Assembly: GCA_947424985.1 (NCBI GenBank)
Contig: CANDYN010000004.1
Coordinates: 1-27,212, forward strand
Origin: Rickettsiales bacterium
Lineage (GTDB): Bacteria; Pseudomonadota; Alphaproteobacteria; Rickettsiales; Deianiraeaceae
DNA length: 27,212 nucleotides
Reading direction: 5' to 3'
The translations under genes were made by a program, and so were the position numbers. This document shows positions 1 through 7,478 of this stretch, piece after piece. The stretch's first letter is position 1. Every line of letters begins with the position of its first letter. Under the pieces are notes generated by a model, which was not told the origin of the DNA, did not search any database, and worked only from the letters and a program-made list of their open reading frames with translations.

Positions 1-669
1 GAGAGCTTTTTTGACAAAATATCAAAGGGTGGGTTTCACGGTATCGACATTGGTTTTTCCGCAACAAATCCAAAAGTGAAATCGATAAGTGAAGAGATTG
101 AGGCTGATTTTTTAAAAAAAGATTTATTTTTAAATGCCGTCAATATCGCAAAAAAGGCAGGCCTTGTCTTGTCAATTGATACAATTTTTCCCAAAATTGC
201 AAAAGAATGTTGCAAGCTTGGCTTTAGCTATATAAACGACGTAAATTTCTTACGAAATCAAGAGTTTATCGATGTTTTAAACGAATTTCGGAACGTAAAA
301 TATATATTAACACATAGCTCATCTGTTCCAGCTAAAGCTGACGAGTTTTTAGATTTAGACAAAAATATCATAGAAGCATTACTGGAGTTAATGCAAGAAA
401 AAATGAAAATTTTGGAACAAGCTGGAATAAATAAAAGTAGAATTATTTTAGATCCAGGAATCGGATTTGGAAAAAATAACGAACAAAGCTGGGAAATTAT
501 CAAAAATTTTGCAAAATTTAAAATTCTCGACTGTAAAGTTTATCTCGCACACTCAAGAAAACGCTTTTTGTCAGATATCGCATCAGAAATAAAAGATAGG
601 GATTTACCAAGCCAAACTATCACAAAAATGCTGGAAGATATCGCGGATTATGCAAGGGTTCATGTTTAA
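1..669 (+). CDS. folP: Dihydropteroate synthase (FolP domain), 5'-truncated by the window edge
   Basis: The reading frame is open from base 1, so the gene begins outside the window; a GTG at 76 is internal. DHPS joins p-aminobenzoate to the pterin diphosphate in cytoplasmic folate synthesis. Visible family landmarks are G-I-D-I-G near the left edge, S-I-D-T followed by Y-I-N-D-V, I-L-D-P-G-I-G-F-G-K, a late S-R-K and a terminal R-V-H. Two points are odd. The loop that normally reads E-S-T-R-P-G is S-A-T-N-P-K here, losing the usual arginine. The protein also stops two residues after R-V-H, where family members continue with Asp-Val and a final helix. The upstream part could be a FolK or FolB fusion partner, which cannot be seen. 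Family call confident; full activity uncertain. Confidence 0.85.
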   Translation, partial: ESFFDKISKGGFHGIDIGFSATNPKVKSISEEIEADFLKKDLFLNAVNIAKKAGLVLSIDTIFPKIAKECCKLGFSYINDVNFLRNQEFIDVLNEFRNVKYILTHSSSVPAKADEFLDLDKNIIEALLELMQEKMKILEQAGINKSRIILDPGIGFGKNNEQSWEIIKNFAKFKILDCKVYLAHSRKRFLSDIASEIKDRDLPSQTITKMLEDIADYARVHV

Positions 670-762
670 GGCTAATATACTTTGTTATCATAATATTCCT
701 TATCGGATAAATACGTAGTCAATATTCAGCTACAAACCCCCACACGTCAGAAAAATAAAAAC

Positions 763-810
763 TTGAAAATTAAAAAATTATTGTTATCATTTTTCTATAA
801 GGTTTATAAT
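763..810 (+). promoter_or_regulatory. Putative promoter(s) of the DUF1640-like gene
   Basis: Two overlapping sigma70-like arrangements are visible. One is TTGAAA at 763-768 with TATCAT at 785-790 (16-bp spacer). The other is TTGTTA at 781-786 with a perfect TATAAT at 805-810 (18-bp spacer). The second would start transcription at about 817, practically on the ATG at 818, giving a leaderless or nearly leaderless mRNA. A weak AAGG lies at 799-802. Assigned by eye from consensus only. Confidence 0.4.
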
Positions 811-817
811 AAACTAT

Positions 818-1036
818 ATGGAAGTACATTTTAACACATACGATTTGGTGAAAATTTTAAAAAAACAAGGATTTACAGAACAGCAAGCTGATGGTGTTGT
901 TGAGGCAATAGTAAAATCGCATGAAAATCTTGCAACAAAAAAAGACTTAAATGAGATATACTATAAAATAGTAATCGCAATTGGCATCATTTCATCAACT
1001 GTTGGAACAATCATAGTATCAATTTTGAAAAAATAG
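818..1036 (+). CDS. Small DUF1640-like membrane protein
   Basis: This 72-residue protein has the layout of short bacterial DUF1640 (CCDC90-like) proteins. An N-terminal F-N-T-Y-D-L-V-K segment leads into L-K-K-Q-G-F-T-E-Q-Q-A-D-G-V-V-E-A-I, followed by the characteristic L-A-T-K-K-D-L-N-E and a single hydrophobic helix at about residues 49-69 ending in two lysines. The central coiled coil of longer relatives is almost absent, so this is a minimal version. Such proteins are common and often multicopy in Rickettsiales-type genomes; their bacterial function is not established. It stands alone between folP and the malic enzyme, probably with its own promoter. Family assignment is from motif recall only. 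Confidence 0.65.
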   Translation: MEVHFNTYDLVKILKKQGFTEQQADGVVEAIVKSHENLATKKDLNEIYYKIVIAIGIISSTVGTIIVSILKK

Positions 1037-1061
1037 AGAAATTGTAGAGTTAAAAAAATAC

Positions 1062-1100
1062 TTGACAACTAAAAAAAATGTAATAGTTAGTTACTATAAT
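1062..1100 (+). promoter_or_regulatory. Putative promoter region of the malic enzyme gene
   Basis: A perfect TTGACA at 1062-1067 and a perfect TATAAT at 1095-1100 lie just before the ATG at 1115. They are 27 bp apart, too far to work as one standard promoter. TATAAT alone would place the start near 1107, leaving about 8 nt of leader. TTGACA would have to pair with a poor -10 near 1084-1089. At least one is probably used; which one is unclear. Confidence 0.3.
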
Positions 1101-1114
1101 TTGTTCGATGCTCA

Positions 1115-2413
1115 ATGCCAGATTCAAAAATAATCAATACAAAGGTTACAAAGGAAGAAGCTTTGGAATTTCATAGATCTGGAAAACCTGGAAAAATACA
1201 AATTGACTTGATTAAAAAACTAAATAATGCAAGAGATTTATCCCTCGCCTACTCTCCTGGCGTTGGCTTTCCTTGTCTTGAGATTGAGAAAAATCCCGAT
1301 TTAGCTTATGAATATACATCAAAGGGAAATTTTGTTGCGGTAATCTCAAATGGAACTGCTGTTCTTGGTTTCGGCGATATAGGACATTTAGCCGGAAAAC
1401 CGGTAATGGAAGGGAAAAGTGTTCTTTTTAAACGCTTTGCAGATATAGACTCAATCGATATAGAGGTAAAAACAAGGGACGAAGATAAATTTATAGAAAT
1501 AGTGGAAAATATAGGAGATACATGGGGCGGGATTAACCTTGAAGACATAAAGGCACCTGAATGTTTTAAGATCGAGCGTGAATTGCAGAAAAGGCTGAAT
1601 ATACCTGTATTTCATGACGATCAGCATGGAACGGCTATCATTTCCCTTGCGGGAGTGATAAATGCAGCAAAGATAACCGGAAGAAAATTTTCGGACATGA
1701 AGGTCGTTGTAAATGGCTCTGGCGCAGCAGGAATATCGTGCCTTAGAATGCTTATTGACTATGGAATTAAAAAAGAAAATGCATTCCTTTGTGATCAAAA
1801 AGGTGTTATATATGAAGGCAGAGAGGGTGTTAACGATGTTAAAGCCGAATTTGCACAAAAAACAGACAAATGCAAAACATTAAAAGAAGCATTAAACGGT
1901 GCTGATTTATTGCTTGGATTATCCGTAAAGGGTGCGTTTGGCCAAGAGCAGATTTTAGCTATGGCAAAAGACCCAATTATCTTTGTAATGGCAAATCCTG
2001 ATCCAGAAATGACGCCGGAGGAAATAAAAGAGGTAAGGCCTGATGCCGTAATCGCAACTGGAAGAAGTGATTATCCAAATCAAGTAAATAATGTTATGTG
2101 TTTCCCGTTTTTATTTAGAGGAGCTCTTGATACAAGATCTTCTTGTGTAAATCAGGAAATGAAGATAGCTGCCGCTGAAGCCATTGCAAAACTTGCACAA
2201 GAAAAAACTCCAAATGAAGTAAAAATAGCCTACGGTGGACACGATTTAAAATTTGGAAGAGATTATATAATTCCAACGCCCTTTGACCCAAGACTTATAG
2301 TTGAGGTTGCATCGGAAGTTGCAAAAGCTGCAATGAAAACCGGAGTTGCAAGAATCAAAATTAAAGATATTGAAGCTTATAAAGTTCAACTAAAAGAAAG
2401 AATTGGATTATAA
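1115..2413 (+). CDS. maeB: NADP-type malic enzyme, single-domain form (no PTA-like domain)
   Basis: This enzyme oxidatively decarboxylates malate to pyruvate, linking the TCA cycle to pyruvate and NAD(P)H. The 432 residues contain the malic domain signature with Y-S-P-G-V-G at about 46-51, then S-N-G-T-A-V-L-G-F-G-D-I-G and the catalytic-lysine segment V-M-E-G-K-S-V-L-F-K near 97-106. Next come the metal-binding F-H-D-D-Q-H-G-T-A, a Rossmann segment N-G-S-G-A-A-G-I-S, and N-P-D-P-E followed by A-T-G-R-S-D-Y-P-N-Q-V-N-N. Many alphaproteobacterial malic enzymes are about 750 residues with a C-terminal phosphotransacetylase-like half; this one stops after the catalytic part and is followed directly by queF. 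ATG start at 1115, with no clear Shine-Dalgarno. Confidence 0.93.
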   Translation: MPDSKIINTKVTKEEALEFHRSGKPGKIQIDLIKKLNNARDLSLAYSPGVGFPCLEIEKNPDLAYEYTSKGNFVAVISNGTAVLGFGDIGHLAGKPVMEGKSVLFKRFADIDSIDIEVKTRDEDKFIEIVENIGDTWGGINLEDIKAPECFKIERELQKRLNIPVFHDDQHGTAIISLAGVINAAKITGRKFSDMKVVVNGSGAAGISCLRMLIDYGIKKENAFLCDQKGVIYEGREGVNDVKAEFAQKTDKCKTLKEALNGADLLLGLSVKGAFGQEQILAMAKDPIIFVMANPDPEMTPEEIKEVRPDAVIATGRSDYPNQVNNVMCFPFLFRGALDTRSSCVNQEMKIAAAEAIAKLAQEKTPNEVKIAYGGHDLKFGRDYIIPTPFDPRLIVEVASEVAKAAMKTGVARIKIKDIEAYKVQLKERIGL

Positions 2414-2417
2414 TAAT

Positions 2418-2867
2418 ATGTCAATTGGTGATTATTCCGAACTTACACAGCTTGGAAAAAAAGAAATTGCAAAATCAAATCCCAATGAAGCTAGACTTGA
2501 ATCGGTATCAAATCCATATAGGGATGTAGATTATGTTGCACGACTTTCCACAAAAGAGTTTACATCTCTCTGCCCTATTACGTCTCAACCGGATTATGCA
2601 AATATAGTTATTGACTATATTCCAAGTGATAAATTAGTTGAAAGTAAATCTTTAAAGCTTTTTTTTCAATCTTTTCGTAATCATGGCGATTTTCACGAAG
2701 CCTGTACCATTTATATCGCACAAAGAATAATTAAAGAGGTGTCTCCGAAATGGCTTAGAATTTGTGCATATTGGGCACCAAGGGGCGGAATTCCAATTGA
2801 TGTATTTTTTCAAACCTCAAGTCCACCAAGCAACATTTATATCGAGGATCCAAAGCATAGAATTTAA
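2418..2867 (+). CDS. queF: NADPH-dependent 7-cyano-7-deazaguanine reductase (preQ0 reductase)
   Basis: QueF reduces preQ0 to preQ1, the base that is inserted into tRNA during queuosine synthesis. I chose the ATG at 2418 (149 residues) rather than an in-frame TTG at 2403 that overlaps the malic enzyme; the ATG lies 4 bases after that stop codon. This is the short single-domain (type I) form. The active-site stretch F-T-S-L-C-P-I-T-S-Q-P-D-Y places the thioimide-forming cysteine at residue 52 and the acid aspartate at 59. Further on, N-H-G-D-F-H-E-A-C carries the conserved His-Glu pair, and Y-W-A-P-R-G-G-I-P-I-D matches the family C-terminus. It is probably cotranscribed with the malic enzyme gene, a pairing with no obvious metabolic logic. 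Confidence 0.95.
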   Translation: MSIGDYSELTQLGKKEIAKSNPNEARLESVSNPYRDVDYVARLSTKEFTSLCPITSQPDYANIVIDYIPSDKLVESKSLKLFFQSFRNHGDFHEACTIYIAQRIIKEVSPKWLRICAYWAPRGGIPIDVFFQTSSPPSNIYIEDPKHRI

Positions 2868-2967
2868 TAAATCATTAAAAATAAGTGAGCTTGGAGATCG
2901 TAAAAGAGTATTTTTGGTATTTCATCTCAAATAAGAAGGATAGCCATTTGTTGAATAAAGAAATTGT

Positions 2968-3498
2968 TTAAATAAAGAATATATAATCCCCAATTTCAAG
3001 TTTTTCTTTTAGAGAAATTTTTCTCAATCCAGATCTAACACATTTTCTTTCATCTCTTGTCAAGGTTTTTATAAAATTACTCCTTTGTTTTTTTACATGA
3101 CCAGCAAAAAATGGATAAGATTCAAACGCTCCATAGGTCAAATCGCTTCTGGAATATATAGATCTAATGTCAATTTTTCCATTTTTATCATAAAATTCAC
3201 GGGCTTTTTGGGAATAAATTTGATGTTTTTTGGCAATTTTTTCACCAAAACCACCAGACACACTGCCATCTGTAACGTTTTTGATATAACTCTTATATTT
3301 TGATACAGCATCATTTTCACAATCCGTCATTTCTTTTCCCAGATTCAAGGGGTATTCCGTCCAATAACCAAAACCAATGGATTTAAAATTTGAGAATTTA
3401 TGCATTTTGTAAAAAACAAAAAACGCTATAGATATCCACAAAATAGACATCGCGGACATTTTTAATATTAGCAATTTCTTATTAATAACCAATGACAT
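2968..3498 (-). CDS. Unrecognised single-pass membrane protein in the rplQ position
   Basis: This 176-residue protein starts 6 bases after the rpoA stop and is the last gene of the ribosomal transcription unit. One hydrophobic segment lies at about residues 17-31, followed by roughly 145 mostly polar residues, giving a signal-anchor layout with the bulk probably outside the inner membrane. The C-terminal half is basic, with clusters such as H-V-K-K-Q-R and D-E-R-K-C. Starts at Met14 or Met17 would also keep the anchor. I do not recognise the family. Ribosomal protein L17 normally occupies this slot, but nothing here resembles its N-terminal H-R-x-S-G-R-K signature. Codon and base composition match the neighbours, and the tight spacing argues it is a real, coexpressed gene. 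Confidence 0.7.
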   Translation of the reverse strand: MSLVINKKLLILKMSAMSILWISIAFFVFYKMHKFSNFKSIGFGYWTEYPLNLGKEMTDCENDAVSKYKSYIKNVTDGSVSGGFGEKIAKKHQIYSQKAREFYDKNGKIDIRSIYSRSDLTYGAFESYPFFAGHVKKQRSNFIKTLTRDERKCVRSGLRKISLKEKLEIGDYIFFI

Positions 3499-3504
3499 AA
3501 GTAT

Positions 3505-4596
3505 CTATTCAATAGAATTACCACTCTTCACCTCAAGATTAGCGTCATCCATAGCATCATCTTCGTCATCAAATTCATCTTCTTCATCATCGTTCGCAAT
3601 TCTAAGAGCAAATCCTCTTTCTTGCATTCTTTGTTCAACTTCCTGCAATGATTTTTTCCCAAAGTTTTTCTTTGCCAATAAATCCTTTTGCGTAAATCTT
3701 TCAAGATCACCCAAATATTTCACATTTGGCATATATTTCAAGCAATTCATGGTTCTCACACTAAACTCTATATGTGTAATCAAAGCATCATTTTTTGAAA
3801 CTTTTCCATGTACTTCTCCAGTTTGAATTAATATGTTGCTCTTGTGTGAACTTGCTATTACATCCCTCAGCTCTTGCGCACTTTTATTGTTTAAGTCCAT
3901 TATAGCACCGAACATTCCAGAGCCAATTGCACAAGCTATATCCAGGCACTCAGATGGAACCATTGAGCCATCTGTCAATATTTCAAGCTCAATTTTTTCA
4001 AAATCTTCAGCATTTCCATTGTAGATATAGTTTGAAACATCAAACGAAACATTTTTAACCGGCGTATAAAACTTATTTAAAAACACTCTACCATCACTTG
4101 CCTGAATAACATCTTCTCTTGATATTTCAACTCCAAAACCAACTTTAATACCAATTTCCATGGATATACTGACATTCTTCACCACGGTAAACAAATACAA
4201 ATCTTTGTTTACAATTTCAACACCCTCTGGACACGAGATATCTCCAGCAAAAACTGCACCCGATTTAGAAATACCCAAAGACAACGCAGAGCTAGAATCG
4301 AGATTATCAGATTTTATAACCACATCTTTCATATTCAATGATATAGCGATCAAATCCTCAGAAACCCCATCAATATGAGAAAATTGATGTCTAATCCCAG
4401 AAATCTTGAACCAATCTATTTTTACACCTCTTATCGAATAAAGAGTTCTTCTAATGCTGTTAGCAAGGGTAATTCCAAATCCTTTCTGAACAGGATAAAT
4501 ATCAAATATTTCAAGTGTATCCGAAACTGGACGCTTTAACATCTTCAGATCAGAAGAAAAATTCGAGTATATTGATAGATCTTTGTTTGATGACAT
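3505..4596 (-). CDS. rpoA: RNA polymerase alpha subunit with an acidic C-terminal tail
   Basis: RpoA dimerises to nucleate RNA polymerase assembly, and its C-terminal domain contacts UP elements and activators. The N-terminal domain shows the G-F-G-I-T-L-A-N-S-I-R-R-T-L segment, equivalent to the G-x-T-L-G-N-x-L-R-R of other alphas. The C-terminal domain has V-R-T-M-N-C-L-K, keeping the DNA-contacting Arg and Asn by alignment, then Y-L-G-D-L and N-F-G-K-K-S-L. At 363 residues it is longer than the E. coli protein (329). The extra part is a tail from about residue 335 that is rich in Asp and Glu. It sits between rpsK and the unknown membrane gene; rplQ, its usual downstream partner, is absent. 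Confidence 0.96.
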   Translation of the reverse strand: MSSNKDLSIYSNFSSDLKMLKRPVSDTLEIFDIYPVQKGFGITLANSIRRTLYSIRGVKIDWFKISGIRHQFSHIDGVSEDLIAISLNMKDVVIKSDNLDSSSALSLGISKSGAVFAGDISCPEGVEIVNKDLYLFTVVKNVSISMEIGIKVGFGVEISREDVIQASDGRVFLNKFYTPVKNVSFDVSNYIYNGNAEDFEKIELEILTDGSMVPSECLDIACAIGSGMFGAIMDLNNKSAQELRDVIASSHKSNILIQTGEVHGKVSKNDALITHIEFSVRTMNCLKYMPNVKYLGDLERFTQKDLLAKKNFGKKSLQEVEQRMQERGFALRIANDDEEDEFDDEDDAMDDANLEVKSGNSIE

Positions 4597-4614
4597 ACTT
4601 ATAAAAAATTTAAA

Positions 4615-5016
4615 CTATATTCTTCTCTTTTTTGGCGGTCTGCAACCATTATGAGGTAAACCAGTCACATCATGTATAGCTGTTATTCCAAACCCCAAAG
4701 CAGATAAGGCTCTAACGGAACTTTCTCTTCCAGGTCCCGGCCCAGATATCTTTACAGTTAAGTGTATACTGGCTTGATGACTTGTGCTCTTTGAGGCATC
4801 CAACCCCATAGACTTAAACCACCTCTCAACAGCTGTTTTCACAGCCTCAGATGCTGCAAATGGCGTACTTTTTTTATTACCCTTGAAATTAGTTCCAGCA
4901 CTAGACCACGCAAGTGCTGACCCAGATAGATCAGTTATAGTTATAATTGTATTATTAAAACTAGCATGAACATGAACTATAGCGCTCGTTATTTTTCTTT
5001 TTTCGTTTTTATTCAT
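4615..5016 (-). CDS. rpsK: 30S ribosomal protein S11
   Basis: S11 lies on the 30S platform and helps shape the mRNA path near the E site. The 133 residues show the early N-N-T-I-I-T-I-T-D-L-S-G, then G-P-G-P-G-R-E-S and the C-terminal D-V-T-x-x-P-H-N-G-C-R-P-P-K-K-R-R. A short insertion before the G-P-G-P-G-R-E (around residues 70-88, containing W-F-K-S-M-G-L) replaces the usual compact segment. There is no Shine-Dalgarno upstream; the spacer from rpsM is 20 bases of almost pure A and T. Confidence 0.96.
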   Translation of the reverse strand: MNKNEKRKITSAIVHVHASFNNTIITITDLSGSALAWSSAGTNFKGNKKSTPFAASEAVKTAVERWFKSMGLDASKSTSHQASIHLTVKISGPGPGRESSVRALSALGFGITAIHDVTGLPHNGCRPPKKRRI

Positions 5017-5036
5017 ATATTATAAATTATAAAAAA

Positions 5037-5441
5037 TTACTTCTTTTTTGATCCAGAAACTGGCTTCATCACCTTCTTTTTACCCTTTCTTGTTCTAGCA
5101 TTCGTCTTGCTTCTTTGTCCACGAACAGGCAATCCAACCGAATGTCTGTTACCCCTATAGCACCTAATGGCAATCAGCCTTTTAATATTCGATGTTATTT
5201 CTCTTTTCAAGTCACCCTCAACGGTTATTTTTTCCTCAACTATCACTTTTCTTATGTTTTCAAGCTCATCGGAAGTAAGCAAATACATTCTTTTTGTATG
5301 ATCTATTCCGCATTTATCACATATAGCTTTTGCCAGATGCCTTCCTACGCCATAAATGTACGTAAGAGAGCACCAAACTTGCTTCTCACTTGGAACGCTA
5401 ACTCCCATGATTTTTATATCTTTATTATTAACTGACGACAT
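5037..5441 (-). CDS. rpsM: 30S ribosomal protein S13
   Basis: S13 sits in the 30S head and forms bridges to the 50S subunit; its tail reaches the P-site tRNA. Visible landmarks are Y-I-Y-G-V-G-R near the N-terminus and R-G-N-R-H-S-V-G-L-P-V-R-G-Q-R-S-K-T-N-A-R-T, followed by a lysine-rich tail. Length is 134 residues, slightly longer than the usual ~120 because of an N-terminal extension and the basic tail. It starts only 2 bases after the rplO stop, so secY, adk and rpmJ, which normally separate these two genes, cannot be present here. Confidence 0.96.
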   Translation of the reverse strand: MSSVNNKDIKIMGVSVPSEKQVWCSLTYIYGVGRHLAKAICDKCGIDHTKRMYLLTSDELENIRKVIVEEKITVEGDLKREITSNIKRLIAIRCYRGNRHSVGLPVRGQRSKTNARTRKGKKKVMKPVSGSKKK

Positions 5442-5443
5442 AT

Positions 5444-5935
5444 TTAAAATTCAAAACCTAAATTAACAACAATATCTTTGCAAGATTTTGTAAAAAAGAA
5501 CCCTGTACCAATTTTTATACCACTGAATTTCTTGGCGTCCTGCACATCAACAAATCCACTCAAAAATACCTTAATTCTTTTTACACCAAAGAAGGATCTA
5601 TCGATAGCGATGATGGTTTTTAAGGATAAATCAGTACTATTGGTTTTTACATACTCCGACACAGAACACGCCATCTGCAAAAACTCACTTATTGACATTT
5701 GCATCGAAGACTTGGGATTTAACGTTTTAAAGCCTCTTTTTGGAAGATGTCTTTGAAGTGGAGTATCGGAAGTAGCTCTAAAAGGACTCTTTGCCTTACC
5801 AGATCTTGCAAGCTGTCCTTTGTGACCCCTTCCTGCTGTTTTTCCCTTTCCAGATCCGATACCCCTTCCCTTTCTAGTTGGGTTTTTCGTATTAGTTTTA
5901 CCTGGCTTCATTAAAACATTTTCAGCTTGCATCAT
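5444..5935 (-). CDS. rplO: 50S ribosomal protein L15
   Basis: L15 is a late-assembling 50S protein with a glycine-rich N-terminal extension into 23S rRNA. The sequence has the diagnostic K-G-R-G-I-G-S-G-K-G-K-T-A-G-R-G-H-K-G and then L-P-K-R-G-F. The C-terminal half is more divergent but keeps the family length (163 residues). It begins 9 bases after the rpsE stop, leaving no room for rpmD (L30), and ends 2 bases before rpsM. Confidence 0.95.
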   Translation of the reverse strand: MMQAENVLMKPGKTNTKNPTRKGRGIGSGKGKTAGRGHKGQLARSGKAKSPFRATSDTPLQRHLPKRGFKTLNPKSSMQMSISEFLQMACSVSEYVKTNSTDLSLKTIIAIDRSFFGVKRIKVFLSGFVDVQDAKKFSGIKIGTGFFFTKSCKDIVVNLGFEF

Positions 5936-5944
5936 AAATTAAAA

Positions 5945-6493
5945 TTAAACATTATTAGTTGACACGGACTTAGACAATAACTTATAATAAAGAGGTGTCT
6001 TTATATTTTGAAGCGCCAAAATAGCAGCCTGGGCAACATTATTTCTATTCGTCGATTTATGTATCTTGGAAACCAAGTCAGTAATACCCAATACATAACA
6101 TATATCCCTTATTACAGATGAACATGCCAAAGAGATACCTGGCTTCGCTGACATTAAATTAACACTTGCGCCAGAAGAATATCCAGTAACGGCATGATGT
6201 ATTGTATATCTAACAGACGAATCGGTAACAACTTTTTTCAGTGGAACCTTAAAAAGGTTCTTTTGTGCATTTTGCAAAGCTTTTTGTTCAGCAGAAGACA
6301 CATCAGCTGCGTTCCCCTTACCAAAGCCTATAACGCCATTTTGATCACCTATTACAACTGAAACAGAGACACTCATAGTTCTACCCCCCTTTGTTGTCTT
6401 AGAAACTCTCCTCACATCAATTCTGGCATAAACAAATTCCGATTTTCTCAAATTTTTTCTCACTATTCTCTTGGTTGTTAACATGATACACAA
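5945..6493 (-). CDS. rpsE: 30S ribosomal protein S5
   Basis: S5 contributes to decoding accuracy and to helicase activity at the mRNA entry channel. The protein keeps the double-stranded-RNA-binding segment with R-T-M-S-V-S-V-S-V-V-I-G-D and G-V-I-G-F-G-K-G-N-A, then K-A-L-Q-N-A, and the C-terminal domain Y-S-S-G-A-S-V-N and Y-V-L-G-I-T-D-L. Family S5 usually has F rather than M/V in the first segment, so it is diverged. Translation may start at the ATG at 6493 or at an internal ATG at 6484; the second matches typical S5 N-termini slightly better. Length 182 residues with the longer start. Confidence 0.95.
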   Translation of the reverse strand: MCIMLTTKRIVRKNLRKSEFVYARIDVRRVSKTTKGGRTMSVSVSVVIGDQNGVIGFGKGNAADVSSAEQKALQNAQKNLFKVPLKKVVTDSSVRYTIHHAVTGYSSGASVNLMSAKPGISLACSSVIRDICYVLGITDLVSKIHKSTNRNNVAQAAILALQNIKTPLYYKLLSKSVSTNNV

Positions 6494-6496
6494 AAA

Positions 6497-6907
6497 CTAA
6501 CTACACTTAACACAGGATACAAAACCCTCCCAGAAAGATTTTACCCTACCATGAAACAAAAACGAACCTCTGTTTAAATAGAGATCTTCCATTGTAACAT
6601 GCGATTTCAATTCCACATTCGAAAATATTTTACTATAAAGCTCAACTCCAAATTCAAAACAAGACACCTTCGAGACTCTGTTCTTTATGCCCTTAGATGA
6701 TAAAATATTCTGAAATTCCTTCGAAGCAGTACTAAAGCCTGTTAGCACTTTACCATCAACAGACAACATAAGATATGCTGACATGTTTCTATTGTTTTTT
6801 TCAATTACAAGGGCAAACTTTTTACCACCAGATTTAGAGGCATTTTTTTTAATACCAGCTATCTCTTTTCTTCTTCTAGTTTTATATACTTTTTTTGTTA
6901 AAAACAT
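6497..6907 (-). CDS. rplR: 50S ribosomal protein L18 (divergent)
   Basis: L18 binds 5S rRNA and holds it in the central protuberance. I chose the ATG at 6907, which starts 13 bases after the rplF stop and gives 136 residues; an upstream in-frame ATG at 6943 would overlap rplF. The N-terminal K-T-R-R-R-K-E segment and the late L-Y-L-N-R-G-S-F-L-F-H-G-R-V-K match the family pattern D-R-G-G-x-x-Y-H-G-R-V-K, but the middle is poorly conserved. Position between rplF and rpsE supports the call strongly. Confidence 0.88.
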   Translation of the reverse strand: MFLTKKVYKTRRRKEIAGIKKNASKSGGKKFALVIEKNNRNMSAYLMLSVDGKVLTGFSTASKEFQNILSSKGIKNRVSKVSCFEFGVELYSKIFSNVELKSHVTMEDLYLNRGSFLFHGRVKSFWEGFVSCVKCS

Positions 6908-6920
6908 AACACAAATAAAA

Positions 6921-7478
6921 TTATTTCTTACCAGCTTTCGCATCTTTCCTTATTATATGATCACCAATGATACATATACCCTTACCCTTGTAAGGTTCAA
7001 CTTTTTTAACTTTTTTTACCGACGCAGCAAATTGCGACACTTTTTGTTTATCAAAACCAGATACCGTCATCAAACCTTGTCCCGGAAATGATACCTCCAC
7101 ACCTTCAGGCATGATGATATAAACCGGATGACTTTTTCCAACAAGCAAAAATAACCCATTTTCCTTTTTTTCCGCCTTAAACCCAACACCAGAATATTTC
7201 ATCTCTATTGAACATTTATTTAAAATTGTATTAACCGCTGATGCAATTATCCTTTTTAAAGTCCCAGCCTGAGCCAATGAAGCTTTATAGCCTTTATCAG
7301 AAGAGTTTGTTATTACAGGCAAAACAATAAGCGACGTACCAGATAAAGAAACATCAACAAGCTCGCTCTTTGAAATCGTGACACTTCTATCCTCATATTT
7401 TATAATAACAGAATCATGCAAAACATCTATACCAATGCCGGACTTTAAAACTATATCACCTTTTACAACTCTAGACAT
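6921..7478 (-). CDS. rplF: 50S ribosomal protein L6
   Basis: L6 lies near the factor-binding site and the sarcin-ricin loop. The 185 residues show the two-repeat architecture with Y-S-G-V-G-F-K-A and G-K-S-H-P-V-Y in the middle, and the C-terminal E-P-Y-K-G-K-G-I signature followed by a basic tail. The start codon directly abuts the rpsH stop at 7479, consistent with translational coupling. No Shine-Dalgarno is visible. Confidence 0.95.
   Translation of the reverse strand: MSRVVKGDIVLKSGIGIDVLHDSVIIKYEDRSVTISKSELVDVSLSGTSLIVLPVITNSSDKGYKASLAQAGTLKRIIASAVNTILNKCSIEMKYSGVGFKAEKKENGLFLLVGKSHPVYIIMPEGVEVSFPGQGLMTVSGFDKQKVSQFAASVKKVKKVEPYKGKGICIIGDHIIRKDAKAGKK

Noticed and set aside
670..762. Terminator or lost FolP C-terminus after the folP stop
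   Set aside because: Only a 5-bp stem (TTATC/GATAA) without a T-run is present, and no frame continues the Asp-Val helix expected after R-V-H.
1451..1858. 135-residue minus-strand ORF inside the malic enzyme gene
   Set aside because: It is antisense to a well-conserved enzyme, has no recognisable domain and no start signal.
2968..3498. A highly diverged ribosomal protein L17 downstream of rpoA
   Set aside because: The product has an N-terminal membrane anchor and none of the L17 landmarks; only the position suggests rplQ.
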